29,391 nucleotides of DNA from Candidatus Tayloriibacteriota bacterium (GCA_029288475.1 JARIHA010000150.1:1-29391); one strand, 5' to 3'. Counted from the stretch's first letter, positions 8,177 through 15,407 are shown. Numbers and translations are program-made. The notes: generated by a model not told the origin, from the letters alone.

Positions 8177-8185
8177 TTATCCACA
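8177..8185 (+). other. DnaA-box-like TTATCCACA
   Basis: An exact match to the classical nine-base DnaA box, between the terminator and the RNA-gene promoter. Only one copy is seen here, and a window of this size gives a fair chance of a random match, so replication or DnaA control is a weak inference. Confidence 0.25.
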
Positions 8186-8186
8186 G

Positions 8187-8214
8187 TTTCTATTTTATCC
8201 CCTTGTGCTATTAT
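8187..8214 (+). promoter_or_regulatory. Extended -10 promoter of the structured RNA
   Basis: TGC-TATTAT at 8206-8214 is an extended -10 box. TTTCTA at 8187-8192 is a weak -35 at 16 bases. Transcription would begin near 8220, at the GGGG run, just where the folded region starts. Its place right after a strong terminator supports an independent transcription unit. Confidence 0.55.
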
Positions 8215-8219
8215 ATAGG

Positions 8220-8377
8220 GGTCAATTTACGCATGTACGAGTGACGTACGCGAGGGCAATCGAAAGATTGAAGTCACACCCGCCAAAATCGTGGAAGAGC
8301 AACCATGGGATTCTCGATCTGAGAATACGTGCCAGAATAGCTCGGAGGGAACACTTTTTATGTGTTGCCTTTTTTTG
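8220..8377 (+). ncRNA. Putative structured RNA, possible double pseudoknot
   Basis: A gene-free stretch of about 157 bases between a promoter and a terminator, with dense complementary structure. Stem 1 pairs 8230-8238 with 8246-8252 (two-base bulge) and leaves loop GAGTGAC. Stem 2 is CAATC-GAAA-GATTG (8257-8270), a GNRA tetraloop hairpin, which can be enclosed by GGG 8254-8256 with CCC 8279-8281. GTGAC in loop 1 (8241-8245) is complementary to GTCAC at 8273-8277, giving a possible pseudoknot. Stem 3 pairs 8290-8294 with 8303-8307; GAGC in its loop (8297-8300) can pair with GCTC at 8340-8343, a second knot. Stem 4 is ATTCTC/GAGAAT (8310-8326). It matches no RNA family I recall; it may be a discrete RNA or a leader controlling capsid expression. 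Folding was done by eye. Confidence 0.55.
8348..8376 (+). terminator. Intrinsic terminator of the structured RNA
   Basis: GG-AACAC (8348-8354) pairs with GTGTT-CC (8362-8369, one bulged G), followed at once by seven T residues (8370-8376). It lies about 30 bases before the decoration gene. Capsid genes must therefore rely on read-through, antitermination or a further promoter in 8377-8406. Confidence 0.75.
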
Positions 8378-8406
8378 TATTTATTAGTTATTAATAATCA
8401 TATTAT

Positions 8407-8847
8407 ATGGCATTTTATCGAATTTCTGGTGTCTCAGACATCCAACCACTAAACGGTGCCGCTTCAACAGTTCTTGCTGCAAATGGACTTGTAGTCCTTA
8501 CCGGCGGAGCACTCGCGAAAGTTGCAAGCACTGGAAGCTTGGTTTCAGGTATTTGTTTGGAGACTCGAGCGACAACCGACTCAGACTATGCAGTAGCACG
8601 TGGTGTTTTGGTTGACATGTTAAGTTCTACTGATTTGGTTTTCTGCGATAACGTTGTAGGTACGCTTACTCAGGCTATGGAAGGACAGTTCTTGAAACTA
8701 TCTTCTACTGCCGGAGTAGTCGCTGATGCTGCAACCGCTACTGATACTCCTGCTGCTGGACTCGTTCTTGAATTGATCAAGTTCGTTTCTGCTACTTCAG
8801 GATACTTCAAGGTAAACGGTCTAAAGCATACTCGAGGAGCTGCATAG
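8407..8847 (+). CDS. Capsid decoration/stabilisation protein (candidate)
   Basis: A 146-residue protein immediately upstream of the major capsid gene. It is rich in Ala, Thr, Val, Gly and Ser, with beta-type alternation ('GLVVLTGGALAKVASTGSLVSG', 'SATSGYFKVNG') and no signal peptide. Small beta-rich proteins next to the capsid gene are usually decoration proteins that clamp the mature shell or form head fibres. Arg codons are mostly CGA, as in the capsid gene, which fits high co-expression. The leader is AT-rich with no Shine-Dalgarno. It follows the structured RNA and its terminator, so expression may depend on that element. Confidence 0.65.
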   Translation: MAFYRISGVSDIQPLNGAASTVLAANGLVVLTGGALAKVASTGSLVSGICLETRATTDSDYAVARGVLVDMLSSTDLVFCDNVVGTLTQAMEGQFLKLSSTAGVVADAATATDTPAAGLVLELIKFVSATSGYFKVNGLKHTRGAA

Positions 8848-8901
8848 TTTTAAGTTTATTTGTTTTCTTTTACTTATTAATTAATATTTTTCATTAATTT
8901 T

Positions 8902-9948
8902 ATGGCACAAGCACCTTACGCGACAGATCCTCAGAATCAGGGAACCTTCCTTGCTACAGTAACGTTTCCAGAACTCACCGACTTGGTGAACCGAAACTTC
9001 ATTTCTGTGGGAGGATTAATCGTCCCTGCTGCTCGACAGCTCTATATGTACGACACAATGGGGCCAGCAGAGGGAGAATTGAAGCTTCTTCAGGAGTACG
9101 ATACAACGACTTACGCTAAGGCAAAAGCTCAGGGAGCTGATGCAAAGAAAGCGTCATTCGGTATCGGATACTACATCACTATCAAAGCAAAGCGAATAGG
9201 AATCGAATCAGAAATCACTTGGGAAATGCGACGTTACAATAAGAAATCTGAAGTAACAGCAGCAATCACATCACTCCCTTATTTCTGTCCTCAGCGCGTT
9301 GAATTGGATCTTACACACCGACTTACTTTCTGTTCTTCTACTTCATACACAGATTTGGACGGAAACATTATCGATCTTACTGTTGGTGACGGACTAGCTT
9401 TGGCATCTGCTGTTCACACTTTGAAATTTTCAACTCTTACTTACTCAAACCGAGTATCAGGAGATCCTTTGTTCTCAAAGGGAGGACTTGAATTGGCAGA
9501 ACTTTTGACAACTACTGACGTTCTTTCAAACTTCGGCGAGAAGCGAGTATTGGATTACAATACAATCGTAACTGGAAACAATCCTACTGTTTGTAACGCC
9601 GTAAAGCGATTCTTGACTTCTGTTTCTGATGACGCTCAGAACAACGCGGGAGTAGTAAACGTGAACAAGGACAAGTACCGACATGTTATCCTTCCTCAGC
9701 TTGCAACAACTGCAACCGGAGCGATCGACTCAACAAAGAAAAACTGGTGGTTCTTGGTTGCGACAGGAAACGGTCTTCGAGCATGGCAAGCATGGTTCGT
9801 TGAGTGGGAAGCTCAGAATCTTATTCCTGCAACTTCAGGAAATGGAACAGACGTTCACAAGGATATCTGGTACTACAACGTTCGACAGTCATACAATATC
9901 GGAATCGTATCAGGTCGAGGATTTATCGCTTCTCTTCCAACAAACTAG
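8902..9948 (+). CDS. Major capsid protein
   Basis: A 348-residue protein in the expected place, after portal, scaffold and decoration genes. Length and composition fit a HK97-fold coat protein: an N-terminal arm, then 'GGLIVPAARQLYMYDTMGPAEGELKLLQEYD' and 'AKRIGIESEITWEMRRY', where HK97-type coats have the E-loop and spine helix, with a beta-rich C-terminus ('WFVEWEAQNLIP', 'RQSYNIGIVSGRGF'). No protease or delta domain is obvious. Codon use is strongly skewed: 12 of 14 Arg are CGA, and none AGA or AGG, suggesting selection for high expression. The leader is AT-rich without a Shine-Dalgarno, and a strong double hairpin follows the stop. Confidence 0.85.
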   Translation: MAQAPYATDPQNQGTFLATVTFPELTDLVNRNFISVGGLIVPAARQLYMYDTMGPAEGELKLLQEYDTTTYAKAKAQGADAKKASFGIGYYITIKAKRIGIESEITWEMRRYNKKSEVTAAITSLPYFCPQRVELDLTHRLTFCSSTSYTDLDGNIIDLTVGDGLALASAVHTLKFSTLTYSNRVSGDPLFSKGGLELAELLTTTDVLSNFGEKRVLDYNTIVTGNNPTVCNAVKRFLTSVSDDAQNNAGVVNVNKDKYRHVILPQLATTATGAIDSTKKNWWFLVATGNGLRAWQAWFVEWEAQNLIPATSGNGTDVHKDIWYYNVRQSYNIGIVSGRGFIASLPTN

Positions 9949-9954
9949 TATTAT

Positions 9955-9998
9955 CAGCCCTTAGGGGCTGAGCTGAGTGGATAAGGTCCTTTCAGCTC
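9955..9998 (+). promoter_or_regulatory. Tandem hairpins after the capsid gene
   Basis: Hairpin 1 is CAGCCC/GGGCTG (9955-9970) with a four-base loop. Hairpin 2 is GAGCTGA (9970-9976) with TCAGCTC (9992-9998), continued by an inner GGA/TCC (9979-9981, 9987-9989). No T-run follows, so it is not a standard terminator. It may stabilise the capsid message, mark a processing site or reduce downstream expression. Confidence 0.6.
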
Positions 9999-10022
9999 AG
10001 TCTCTAAGTTAAAAGTTAAATT

Positions 10023-10946
10023 ATGTACCCTAATATAAATACAGGTATCGGCCAAATCATGGCTATAAGCGCCTCTGATGCTACAAACGGCGACTTAAAT
10101 ACTACAGGAAGAATCTTCATTGTAAGCGGATCTACAGAAGTAAACGCGAGCGAAATTCGCGCAATGTACGGAGCAGGTTATCCAGACGGTACCCCTATCG
10201 TTTTCACTACATTGACTCTTGCTTTGGCAAAATGTGTTGCTGATCGAGGAGATGTTATTCTTATCGCACCAAACCACACAGAGACGATTGTTGGCGCTGC
10301 GGGAATAAGCGTGGGTATTGCTGGTGTTCGTATCATTGGTCTAGGAAGCGGAACAGATCGACCTACCTTTACTTTCACTACTGCTGTAGCTGCAAGTTTC
10401 GATATTGTTGCTGCAAACATTGTTATCCAAAATATTTTGTTTGTTTGCGGAATTGATGCTCAAACAGCAATGAACAATATTTCAGCTACCGATGTTATGT
10501 TTAGTAATTGCGAGTGGAGAACGAACTCAGCAACAGTTGGAGCTATCCTGGGAATCCTAACTGCTGCTACCGCTGATCGACTTAATGTGATGAACTGCCG
10601 TTTCGTTGGCCCTGCGGTAAACGCCGGAACAACAACGACAGCGCAGATTCAGTATGAAGCTGCGGTTGATATTCAGATTACTGGATGTTATTTCACTGGT
10701 AAAATGACTCAGGCAATCTTGAATACTGCAACAGTACTTCGAGGACTCATTGACAATAACCGATTTGTTGTTGCAACTGGAACTAAAGGCGTTGCGGTTG
10801 CTGCGGCATCAACTCCTTTCATTAGTAATAATCGATTCAACGTGCCCTCTGGTACTGCGCCAATTGTAGCGGCGGCAGGATTTGTAGCAGGAAACGTTTA
10901 CTCGGCTGCTGCTGGTGTTACTGCGGGTACTGCATCTACTTTCTAA
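10023..10946 (+). CDS. Right-handed beta-helix virion protein
   Basis: A 307-residue protein with repeated short coils of the pectate-lyase type: 'GVRIIGLGSGTDRPTF', 'NIVIQNILFVCG', 'DVMFSNCEWRTN', 'RLNVMNCRFVGP', 'DIQITGCYFTG', 'RGLIDNNRF' and 'TPFISNNRF', each about 20-25 residues apart. The upstream 'ALAKCVADRGDVILIAPNHTETI' is the usual entry into such a helix. In phages this fold is used for spikes and head fibres that bind or cut polysaccharide. No catalytic acidic cluster can be picked out by eye. Being directly after the capsid gene suggests a capsid surface fibre or decoration rather than a tail spike. Confidence 0.72.
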   Translation: MYPNINTGIGQIMAISASDATNGDLNTTGRIFIVSGSTEVNASEIRAMYGAGYPDGTPIVFTTLTLALAKCVADRGDVILIAPNHTETIVGAAGISVGIAGVRIIGLGSGTDRPTFTFTTAVAASFDIVAANIVIQNILFVCGIDAQTAMNNISATDVMFSNCEWRTNSATVGAILGILTAATADRLNVMNCRFVGPAVNAGTTTTAQIQYEAAVDIQITGCYFTGKMTQAILNTATVLRGLIDNNRFVVATGTKGVAVAAASTPFISNNRFNVPSGTAPIVAAAGFVAGNVYSAAAGVTAGTASTF

Positions 10947-10960
10947 ATTGGTTTTTTTCT

Positions 10961-10989
10961 CCGGTCCACGGGCCGACCCCTTGGATCGG
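10961..10989 (+). promoter_or_regulatory. Intercistronic G/C-rich hairpin
   Basis: CCGGTCC (10961-10967) pairs with GGATCGG (10983-10989) with one G-U pair, and inside it GGG (10970-10972) pairs with CCC (10977-10979) around CCGA. A T-run lies before it, not after it, so it is not a plus-strand terminator. The layout, a 7-bp outer stem with a 3-bp inner stem, resembles the hairpin after the capsid gene. Confidence 0.55.
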
Positions 10990-11019
10990 GATAAGATAAT
11001 CATTTAATAATTTAAAATT

Positions 11020-11673
11020 ATGTATCCATTAAAAACAACAATAACACTTTATGACAACGTTACGCCGGTAGCGATCACTTCATCTACTGATGCTACTCCT
11101 ATTGTTGTCACCGCGACTGCCCATGGTTTTGTCACCGGTCAGCGTGTGTTGATCTTTGGTCACACAACCAACATTGCAGCAAACGGAATATTCAAAGTAA
11201 CATCATTGACAGCAAACACTTTTTCTCTTCAAGACGAGATTACCGGTGCAGATGTAGCCGGATCTGGTGCGGGTGCAGGATCTTCAGGTCTAGCAGTTAC
11301 CGCCCCTCCTGTTATCCATTGTTCAGATTTTCGAAATATAGTATTCCAAATTGGGACATCAGGAACAGCAACGACTACTGTAAAGATCGCAGGGTCTTTG
11401 GGTAGAACTCCTCTTTCGGCAACAGCGCCCCGAGGAACTCTTCCAAACTTTGGTGCAACGATTGCCCCGTCGAATCCTTATCAGTTTTTACAGATCATTG
11501 ATCTTGATACTGCAGCCGCAGTAAACGGAGTGACAGGGATCGTGGTAGCAGGAACCGATATCAATAAGAATTTCGAAGTGAATGTCAATGGGATGCTTTA
11601 CTTAACTATTTTCCCAATTTCTTGGTCAGCCGGAGCAATAACTGTTAGGGCGTTGACTGTCACTAATGCATAA
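11020..11673 (+). CDS. Virion protein with FCCH-like N-terminal domain
   Basis: A 217-residue, beta-rich protein. Residues of roughly 17-70 ('TATAHGFVTGQRVLIFGHTTNIAANGIFKVTSLTANTFSL') match the 'HGF..G..V.i.G......NG.f.V......tF.L' pattern annotated in phages as an E1 FCCH-type fold. The remainder is a Gly/Thr/Ala-rich beta domain ending 'MLYLTIFPISWSAGAITVRA'. It lies in a run of head or fibre genes with the same AT-rich leader. A structural role (fibre, head completion or minor capsid) is likely; its exact place in the virion is unknown. Confidence 0.65.
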   Translation: MYPLKTTITLYDNVTPVAITSSTDATPIVVTATAHGFVTGQRVLIFGHTTNIAANGIFKVTSLTANTFSLQDEITGADVAGSGAGAGSSGLAVTAPPVIHCSDFRNIVFQIGTSGTATTTVKIAGSLGRTPLSATAPRGTLPNFGATIAPSNPYQFLQIIDLDTAAAVNGVTGIVVAGTDINKNFEVNVNGMLYLTIFPISWSAGAITVRALTVTNA

Positions 11674-11678
11674 TTTTT

Positions 11679-11870
11679 ATGTTAAAAATAATTTCTGTAC
11701 AAAAGAATAACAAGCTTGATCAGGCGGCAATTGAACTTAATTCAATAAATGGAGAAGTTGCCAAGGCTCAATCAGAACTTGCAGAAATCATAAAAAACAA
11801 GAAAAGGATATCTGATGAAGCTGAAAAAGAATCAAAGGAATTTGAGGATAATTTTTCTGCAAGAAAATAA
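11679..11870 (+). CDS. N-terminal part of frameshifted coiled-coil protein
   Basis: A 63-residue ORF, all charged helix ('NKLDQAAIELNSINGEVAKAQSELAEIIKNKKR'). The coiled coil does not end at its stop (11868-11870). The -1 frame is open from 11852 onward and continues with the same composition ('SLESQIKRLEATVLQLKETG') into the long ORF that follows. The overlap of open frames (11852-11870) contains a T5 run and A-AAA directly before TAA, where a P-site Lys tRNA could slip by -1. Either programmed frameshifting, a natural frameshift mutation or an assembly error explains it. Full length would be about 284 residues. Confidence 0.6.
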   Translation: MLKIISVQKNNKLDQAAIELNSINGEVAKAQSELAEIIKNKKRISDEAEKESKEFEDNFSARK

Positions 11871-11977
11871 GTTTAGAATCGCAAATAAAGCGTCTTGAGG
11901 CGACCGTTTTACAATTAAAGGAAACTGGAGATAAGCTTAATTCAGATGTTGAAAGTTTAGAGCTCAAGAAAAAATCA

Positions 11978-12532
11978 GTGGAGAAAAACTTTTCAGATAT
12001 GTATGAAAAGTTTGTTGAAATGGCAAGTGAAAAAAATAAACTTGAATCTGAAATTGCAGAACTCAAAAAAGTTATTTCAGAAATGATCACTGATCATGCT
12101 GCTCTTCTTTCTGAAATATCAAAAAACACTGATAAGAATAATGAAATTCTTAGCCAAATAGGGGCTCAAAACGCTTCACTAAAGGAAAAGAAAGAAACAT
12201 ATGATTCCTTGGATGTGGCGCATAAGGAGAAAAAATCAATGAGCGATTATCTTGATAAAAGTAAGGTAGAAAAGCTTGCTGAGATAGCAGCTCTTAATGC
12301 TTCAATAAGACATTTAACCTCAATATTGCCCGAGCTTACTTTAAAAATTAATACTTTAAAAGAAGATATAAAAAATACGGCTAAGGCTTCAAAAGAAAAA
12401 GAGGATGAAATACTTTCAAAACTGTCAAGACTTTCCTTGGCTGAAAACAGAATAGATGAAAAAACAAGGAAACTTCAGGAGATTCAAAAGAACTTCACTC
12501 CTGAGCATTTGGGTCACTTAGGATTAAATTAA
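11978..12532 (+). CDS. C-terminal part of frameshifted coiled-coil protein
   Basis: A 184-residue, almost wholly coiled-coil protein if begun at the GTG at 11978. I think that GTG is an internal Val codon: the frame is open back to 11852, lacks any ATG, GTG or TTG there, and encodes heptad-like sequence continuous with the 11679-11870 ORF in the -1 direction. Together they would make a rod of about 284 residues. Position among fibre genes suggests a fibre stalk or assembly protein. The paired short and -1-extended products recall tail-assembly chaperones, but no tape measure follows directly. Function unknown. Confidence 0.6.
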   Translation: MEKNFSDMYEKFVEMASEKNKLESEIAELKKVISEMITDHAALLSEISKNTDKNNEILSQIGAQNASLKEKKETYDSLDVAHKEKKSMSDYLDKSKVEKLAEIAALNASIRHLTSILPELTLKINTLKEDIKNTAKASKEKEDEILSKLSRLSLAENRIDEKTRKLQEIQKNFTPEHLGHLGLN

Positions 12533-12537
12533 AAACC

Positions 12538-12909
12538 ATGGCACGTACTACTCCTATCCTAAAAATAAAAAACAATGGTACGACACTAGGAACCGGAGGT
12601 TTTCAGACTATTGACCTTACGGGATCTTTGTCTGCAACAGATGAAGGAGGGAGTATCGCCAATGTTACAGGAACAGGAGGTCCCGGAGGTGGTGTAAATA
12701 TATCAACTGAGACGATTACCGCTACACAGTCAGGCACGAGTGTAACGTTGGATCTCACTACTCTTGCTCATACTTTCATTGCTATTGAAGTTGTTTTTAG
12801 AAACGGTCAGGCGATCACTCCCCTTACCTCATGGACACGTTCTGGTAATACCATCACCATTATTAACGCGGACGCAAGTGAAGCTTATATGGTTCAATAT
12901 ACTTATTAA
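12538..12909 (+). CDS. Small fibre or head-appendage protein (123 aa)
   Basis: A Gly/Thr/Ser/Ile-rich beta protein. The N-terminal half is low-complexity ('GGSIANVTGTGGPGGGV'). The C-terminal half is a small beta-sandwich module with 'IAIEVVFRNGQAITPLTSWTRSG' and 'YMVQYTY' at the end, a layout often seen at the ends of phage fibre and collar proteins. The next gene starts one base after its stop. A short fibre, fibre tip or adaptor for the large fibre downstream is the likeliest role. Confidence 0.65.
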   Translation: MARTTPILKIKNNGTTLGTGGFQTIDLTGSLSATDEGGSIANVTGTGGPGGGVNISTETITATQSGTSVTLDLTTLAHTFIAIEVVFRNGQAITPLTSWTRSGNTITIINADASEAYMVQYTY

Positions 12910-12910
12910 A

Positions 12911-15085
12911 ATGAAAAAACTTATATCAATAATTATAGCTTTATTTTTTCTCTTACCAAGCTTAGCTTCTGCTCAGATTTTTAGAGTTAATCAGGTTATC
13001 TCGCCTGTAGGACAAGGAGTGGTTATGAGCTCAGGAATCGGTACTTCAACTCTTACTGCTTCAAGCTCACCAAGTTTTGTTTCTATAAATGCCACATCGA
13101 CAACTGCGACATCTACTTTTCTAGGAAATATTATGGTAGGTAACGCTTTTATGAGCGGAAGACTGGCTAATACTGGAGTAAATATCCCGGGGTTAGGACT
13201 TAACCTTACACCAAACCAAATTCAAGCTTCAACGAATACGAATAACTTTGTTGACGGTGTAGCAATTTATAATACCGCCAAGGGGGCAGCCACTGGCTTT
13301 GCGGCAGCCACTTGCTACGGAATGGGTAATGCAAGTACCACAGAAGCTCCGGCGAACGGTTCTGCTTCTTATTATGGTTTAATTTGCTTCTCAGGGCCTG
13401 ATTTTTCACTTTATCCAGGTTTAGCATCGAGTAGCCTTGCTATACAAGCGAGTGACGGTAGCATTGTAAACGTTACGAGTACTAGTTCAGAGAGGCTTAA
13501 TGGTCAATATTGGGCAATAGGCCCGGGTTACACTTCAACAAACTATGATATGAGTTTAGTTGACTTAGATCATACTATTTTCCCGGGGGCTTCTTACTTG
13601 GCTAACCTTGGTCTTGCTTCATCTTCTCCATTTGCTCGATACTCTGAGGATGCATCTTCAACAAATCCTTCTCCTCATATGTGGATAACCTCTAGTACAA
13701 ACTGTACAATATCCTCTCCTTGTCCTAACCGAAGTACGCTATTTTATATCAGTCCAACTGGAAGCGTGGGAATTGGAACTTCTTCACCATACAAGCCTCT
13801 TTCAGTTGTTGGAACGGGCGGAGTAGTTGCCGAGTCTTTTACAGGTACTTCTACGACCGTAGCATCAACTTTGCCATACGCTTCAACTACAGCAATATCA
13901 GTTTCAGGCCTTACATCAGGGAAATGTGTTCAGGCTTCTACAGGAGGACTGCTTACTACTACAGGTGTTGCTTGTGGGGGCTCAGGATCACAGACTCCAT
14001 GGACAGGAAATATTGACGGCGCAGGTTTTAATCTTAGTGATGCAGGAGCTATTACAGGAACAATATTGACTGCTACGTCTACTACGTTAGCTTCTACTCT
14101 TCCTTACGCTTCAACCACGGCTATATCAGTATCAGGTTTAACCTCAGGTAATTGCGTCCAGGCTTCAACAGGAGGACTTCTCACTACATCGGCAGGTGCG
14201 TGTGGTGGTTCAGGAACGAACTTTTTCTCTAACTCAGGAGCTTCGACATATTTGAGTACTGGAAGTCAACTTGGTGTAGGAACAACTACCCCACTTGGAC
14301 TTCTGACGGTTGCAGCTTCAACTTATAATGCAAGTATTCCAATGTTTCTCGTTGCTTCAACTACTGCAGGAGGCGGAGCAACCTCAACTCCCTTCATGGT
14401 TGACGGAAAAGGAAACTCTTACATTGCTACTACAACCACAGGGACTACCAACCAGTTTGTAGTACAAAACTCAAACGTAAACACTAACATTGCTCAGTTC
14501 TTCAGTTCAACAGGAGCTTCTCGATTGATGCTTTCTGAAGGAGGTACTCTTACTACTCAGGCGATTACAAGCAACGCCATTACAGAAACAGGAGCAAGTA
14601 TCTTTACTTCAAATGCTGTAGGAAACATTGCTCTAATCACACGAGGAGCATCAGCACTACAGACAGGAGATATCCAACAGTGGTTCAAGAACAATGCTGC
14701 TAACGCTCAGATTGGAGAGGTTTCTCCACTCGGAAGATTTGGCCTCGGCACAACTACCCCATGGGGGCAGCTATCAGTTTCGACTACTACCGCTGGGTTA
14801 ACTAATCCATTGTTTGTGATGTCTACTTCTACTTTAAACGGTCTCTCAACTTCAACACCATTCATTGTTGATCAGAACGGAAACACAGGATTAGGTACTT
14901 CAACTCCATTCTCAAAGCTTCATGTTACAAGCGGAGCCAATGCAACAACAACCATCAGCATCGGCGAAATAGGCCTTACTTCAAGCAAGGCTTGTGTGAA
15001 CATGAACAGGTCTGATGGAGGTGCAGGGTCGTTCTACATCAACTCAGCAGGCGCATTAACATCAGAAGCTAACTATTGCAGATAA
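12911..15085 (+). CDS. Large fibre-like protein with Sec signal peptide
   Basis: A 724-residue protein rich in Ser and Thr. I choose the ATG at 12911, one base after the upstream stop, because it gives a complete signal peptide: MKK, a hydrophobic stretch (about residues 4-18) and an A-S-A cleavage site before Gln22. An in-frame upstream start at 12764 would bury it in the previous gene. G(I/V/L)GT..P motifs at about residues 287, 455, 611 and 660 and a 48-residue internal duplication are typical of trimeric fibres. The C-terminus ('KACVNM', 'GAGSFYI', 'NYCR') resembles cell-surface or fibre proteins of Patescibacteria as I recall them. A signal peptide on a phage fibre is unusual: it may be exported, or be a host-derived surface protein. 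Confidence 0.7.
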   Translation: MKKLISIIIALFFLLPSLASAQIFRVNQVISPVGQGVVMSSGIGTSTLTASSSPSFVSINATSTTATSTFLGNIMVGNAFMSGRLANTGVNIPGLGLNLTPNQIQASTNTNNFVDGVAIYNTAKGAATGFAAATCYGMGNASTTEAPANGSASYYGLICFSGPDFSLYPGLASSSLAIQASDGSIVNVTSTSSERLNGQYWAIGPGYTSTNYDMSLVDLDHTIFPGASYLANLGLASSSPFARYSEDASSTNPSPHMWITSSTNCTISSPCPNRSTLFYISPTGSVGIGTSSPYKPLSVVGTGGVVAESFTGTSTTVASTLPYASTTAISVSGLTSGKCVQASTGGLLTTTGVACGGSGSQTPWTGNIDGAGFNLSDAGAITGTILTATSTTLASTLPYASTTAISVSGLTSGNCVQASTGGLLTTSAGACGGSGTNFFSNSGASTYLSTGSQLGVGTTTPLGLLTVAASTYNASIPMFLVASTTAGGGATSTPFMVDGKGNSYIATTTTGTTNQFVVQNSNVNTNIAQFFSSTGASRLMLSEGGTLTTQAITSNAITETGASIFTSNAVGNIALITRGASALQTGDIQQWFKNNAANAQIGEVSPLGRFGLGTTTPWGQLSVSTTTAGLTNPLFVMSTSTLNGLSTSTPFIVDQNGNTGLGTSTPFSKLHVTSGANATTTISIGEIGLTSSKACVNMNRSDGGAGSFYINSAGALTSEANYCR
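13847..14216 (+). repeat. Internal duplication in the fibre gene
   Basis: Two units, 13847-13988 and 14075-14216, are offset by 228 bases (76 codons). Both encode 'YASTTAISVSGLTSG' followed by 'CVQASTGGLLTT' and 'ACGGSG'. DNA identity is clearly lower than protein identity (many silent third-position changes), so the duplication is old or under protein-level selection. Confidence 0.85.
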
Positions 15086-15086
15086 T

Positions 15087-15407
15087 ATGGCATACGTAAA
15101 TATAGATCAAAGACAAGTCTCTCTGCCACAATACACAACTCCTACTACGGGAAGCACTATTACAGCTAACGATGGAGCAAACTTAAAACTTATTATCAAT
15201 CCTGCAGGAACATTATTGACATTGACACTCAGTCTTAATGCCTCACCTGTTGATGGTGATGTTATCAATATTTGTTCTTCTCAGGCAGTTACAACATTCT
15301 CCATGACAGGAGGAACTATTGTTGGTGCGCTAACTACATTAGCTGCTGCCACATTTGCAACTTATATTTATAACGGTACAGCGAGTAAGTGGTTTAGAAA
15401 CGGTTAA
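15087..15407 (+). CDS. Small beta-rich fibre-associated protein (106 aa)
   Basis: It starts two bases after the fibre stop. The 106 residues are Thr/Ala/Leu-rich and beta-patterned ('TGSTITANDGANLKLIINPAGTLLTLTL', 'DGDVINICSSQAVTTFSMTGG'), ending 'YIYNGTASKWFRNG'. This looks like a phage fibre tip or head-fibre module, where 'WFR.G' type endings are common. No signal peptide. Tight coupling with the large fibre suggests a partner or tip subunit. Confidence 0.6.
   Translation: MAYVNIDQRQVSLPQYTTPTTGSTITANDGANLKLIINPAGTLLTLTLSLNASPVDGDVINICSSQAVTTFSMTGGTIVGALTTLAAATFATYIYNGTASKWFRNG

Noticed and set aside
8290..8350. Resemblance to a TPP riboswitch (CTGAGA ... CCAG ... AGGGAA)
   Set aside because: Only short scattered matches; the first half of the thi-box core and the necessary pairings are missing, and no thiamine gene follows.
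8205..8387. 60-residue ORF across the structured RNA
   Set aside because: It has a non-ATG start inside the promoter box, an atypical Arg/His-rich product, and runs through the terminator stem. The RNA structure explains this stretch better.
9683..9964. 93-residue plus-strand ORF inside the capsid gene
   Set aside because: Out-of-frame shadow of the capsid coding sequence, with no independent start signal.
12764..12910. Upstream in-frame extension of the large fibre gene
   Set aside because: It lies inside the previous gene, reads unlike a real N-terminus and would bury a perfect signal peptide that begins at 12911.
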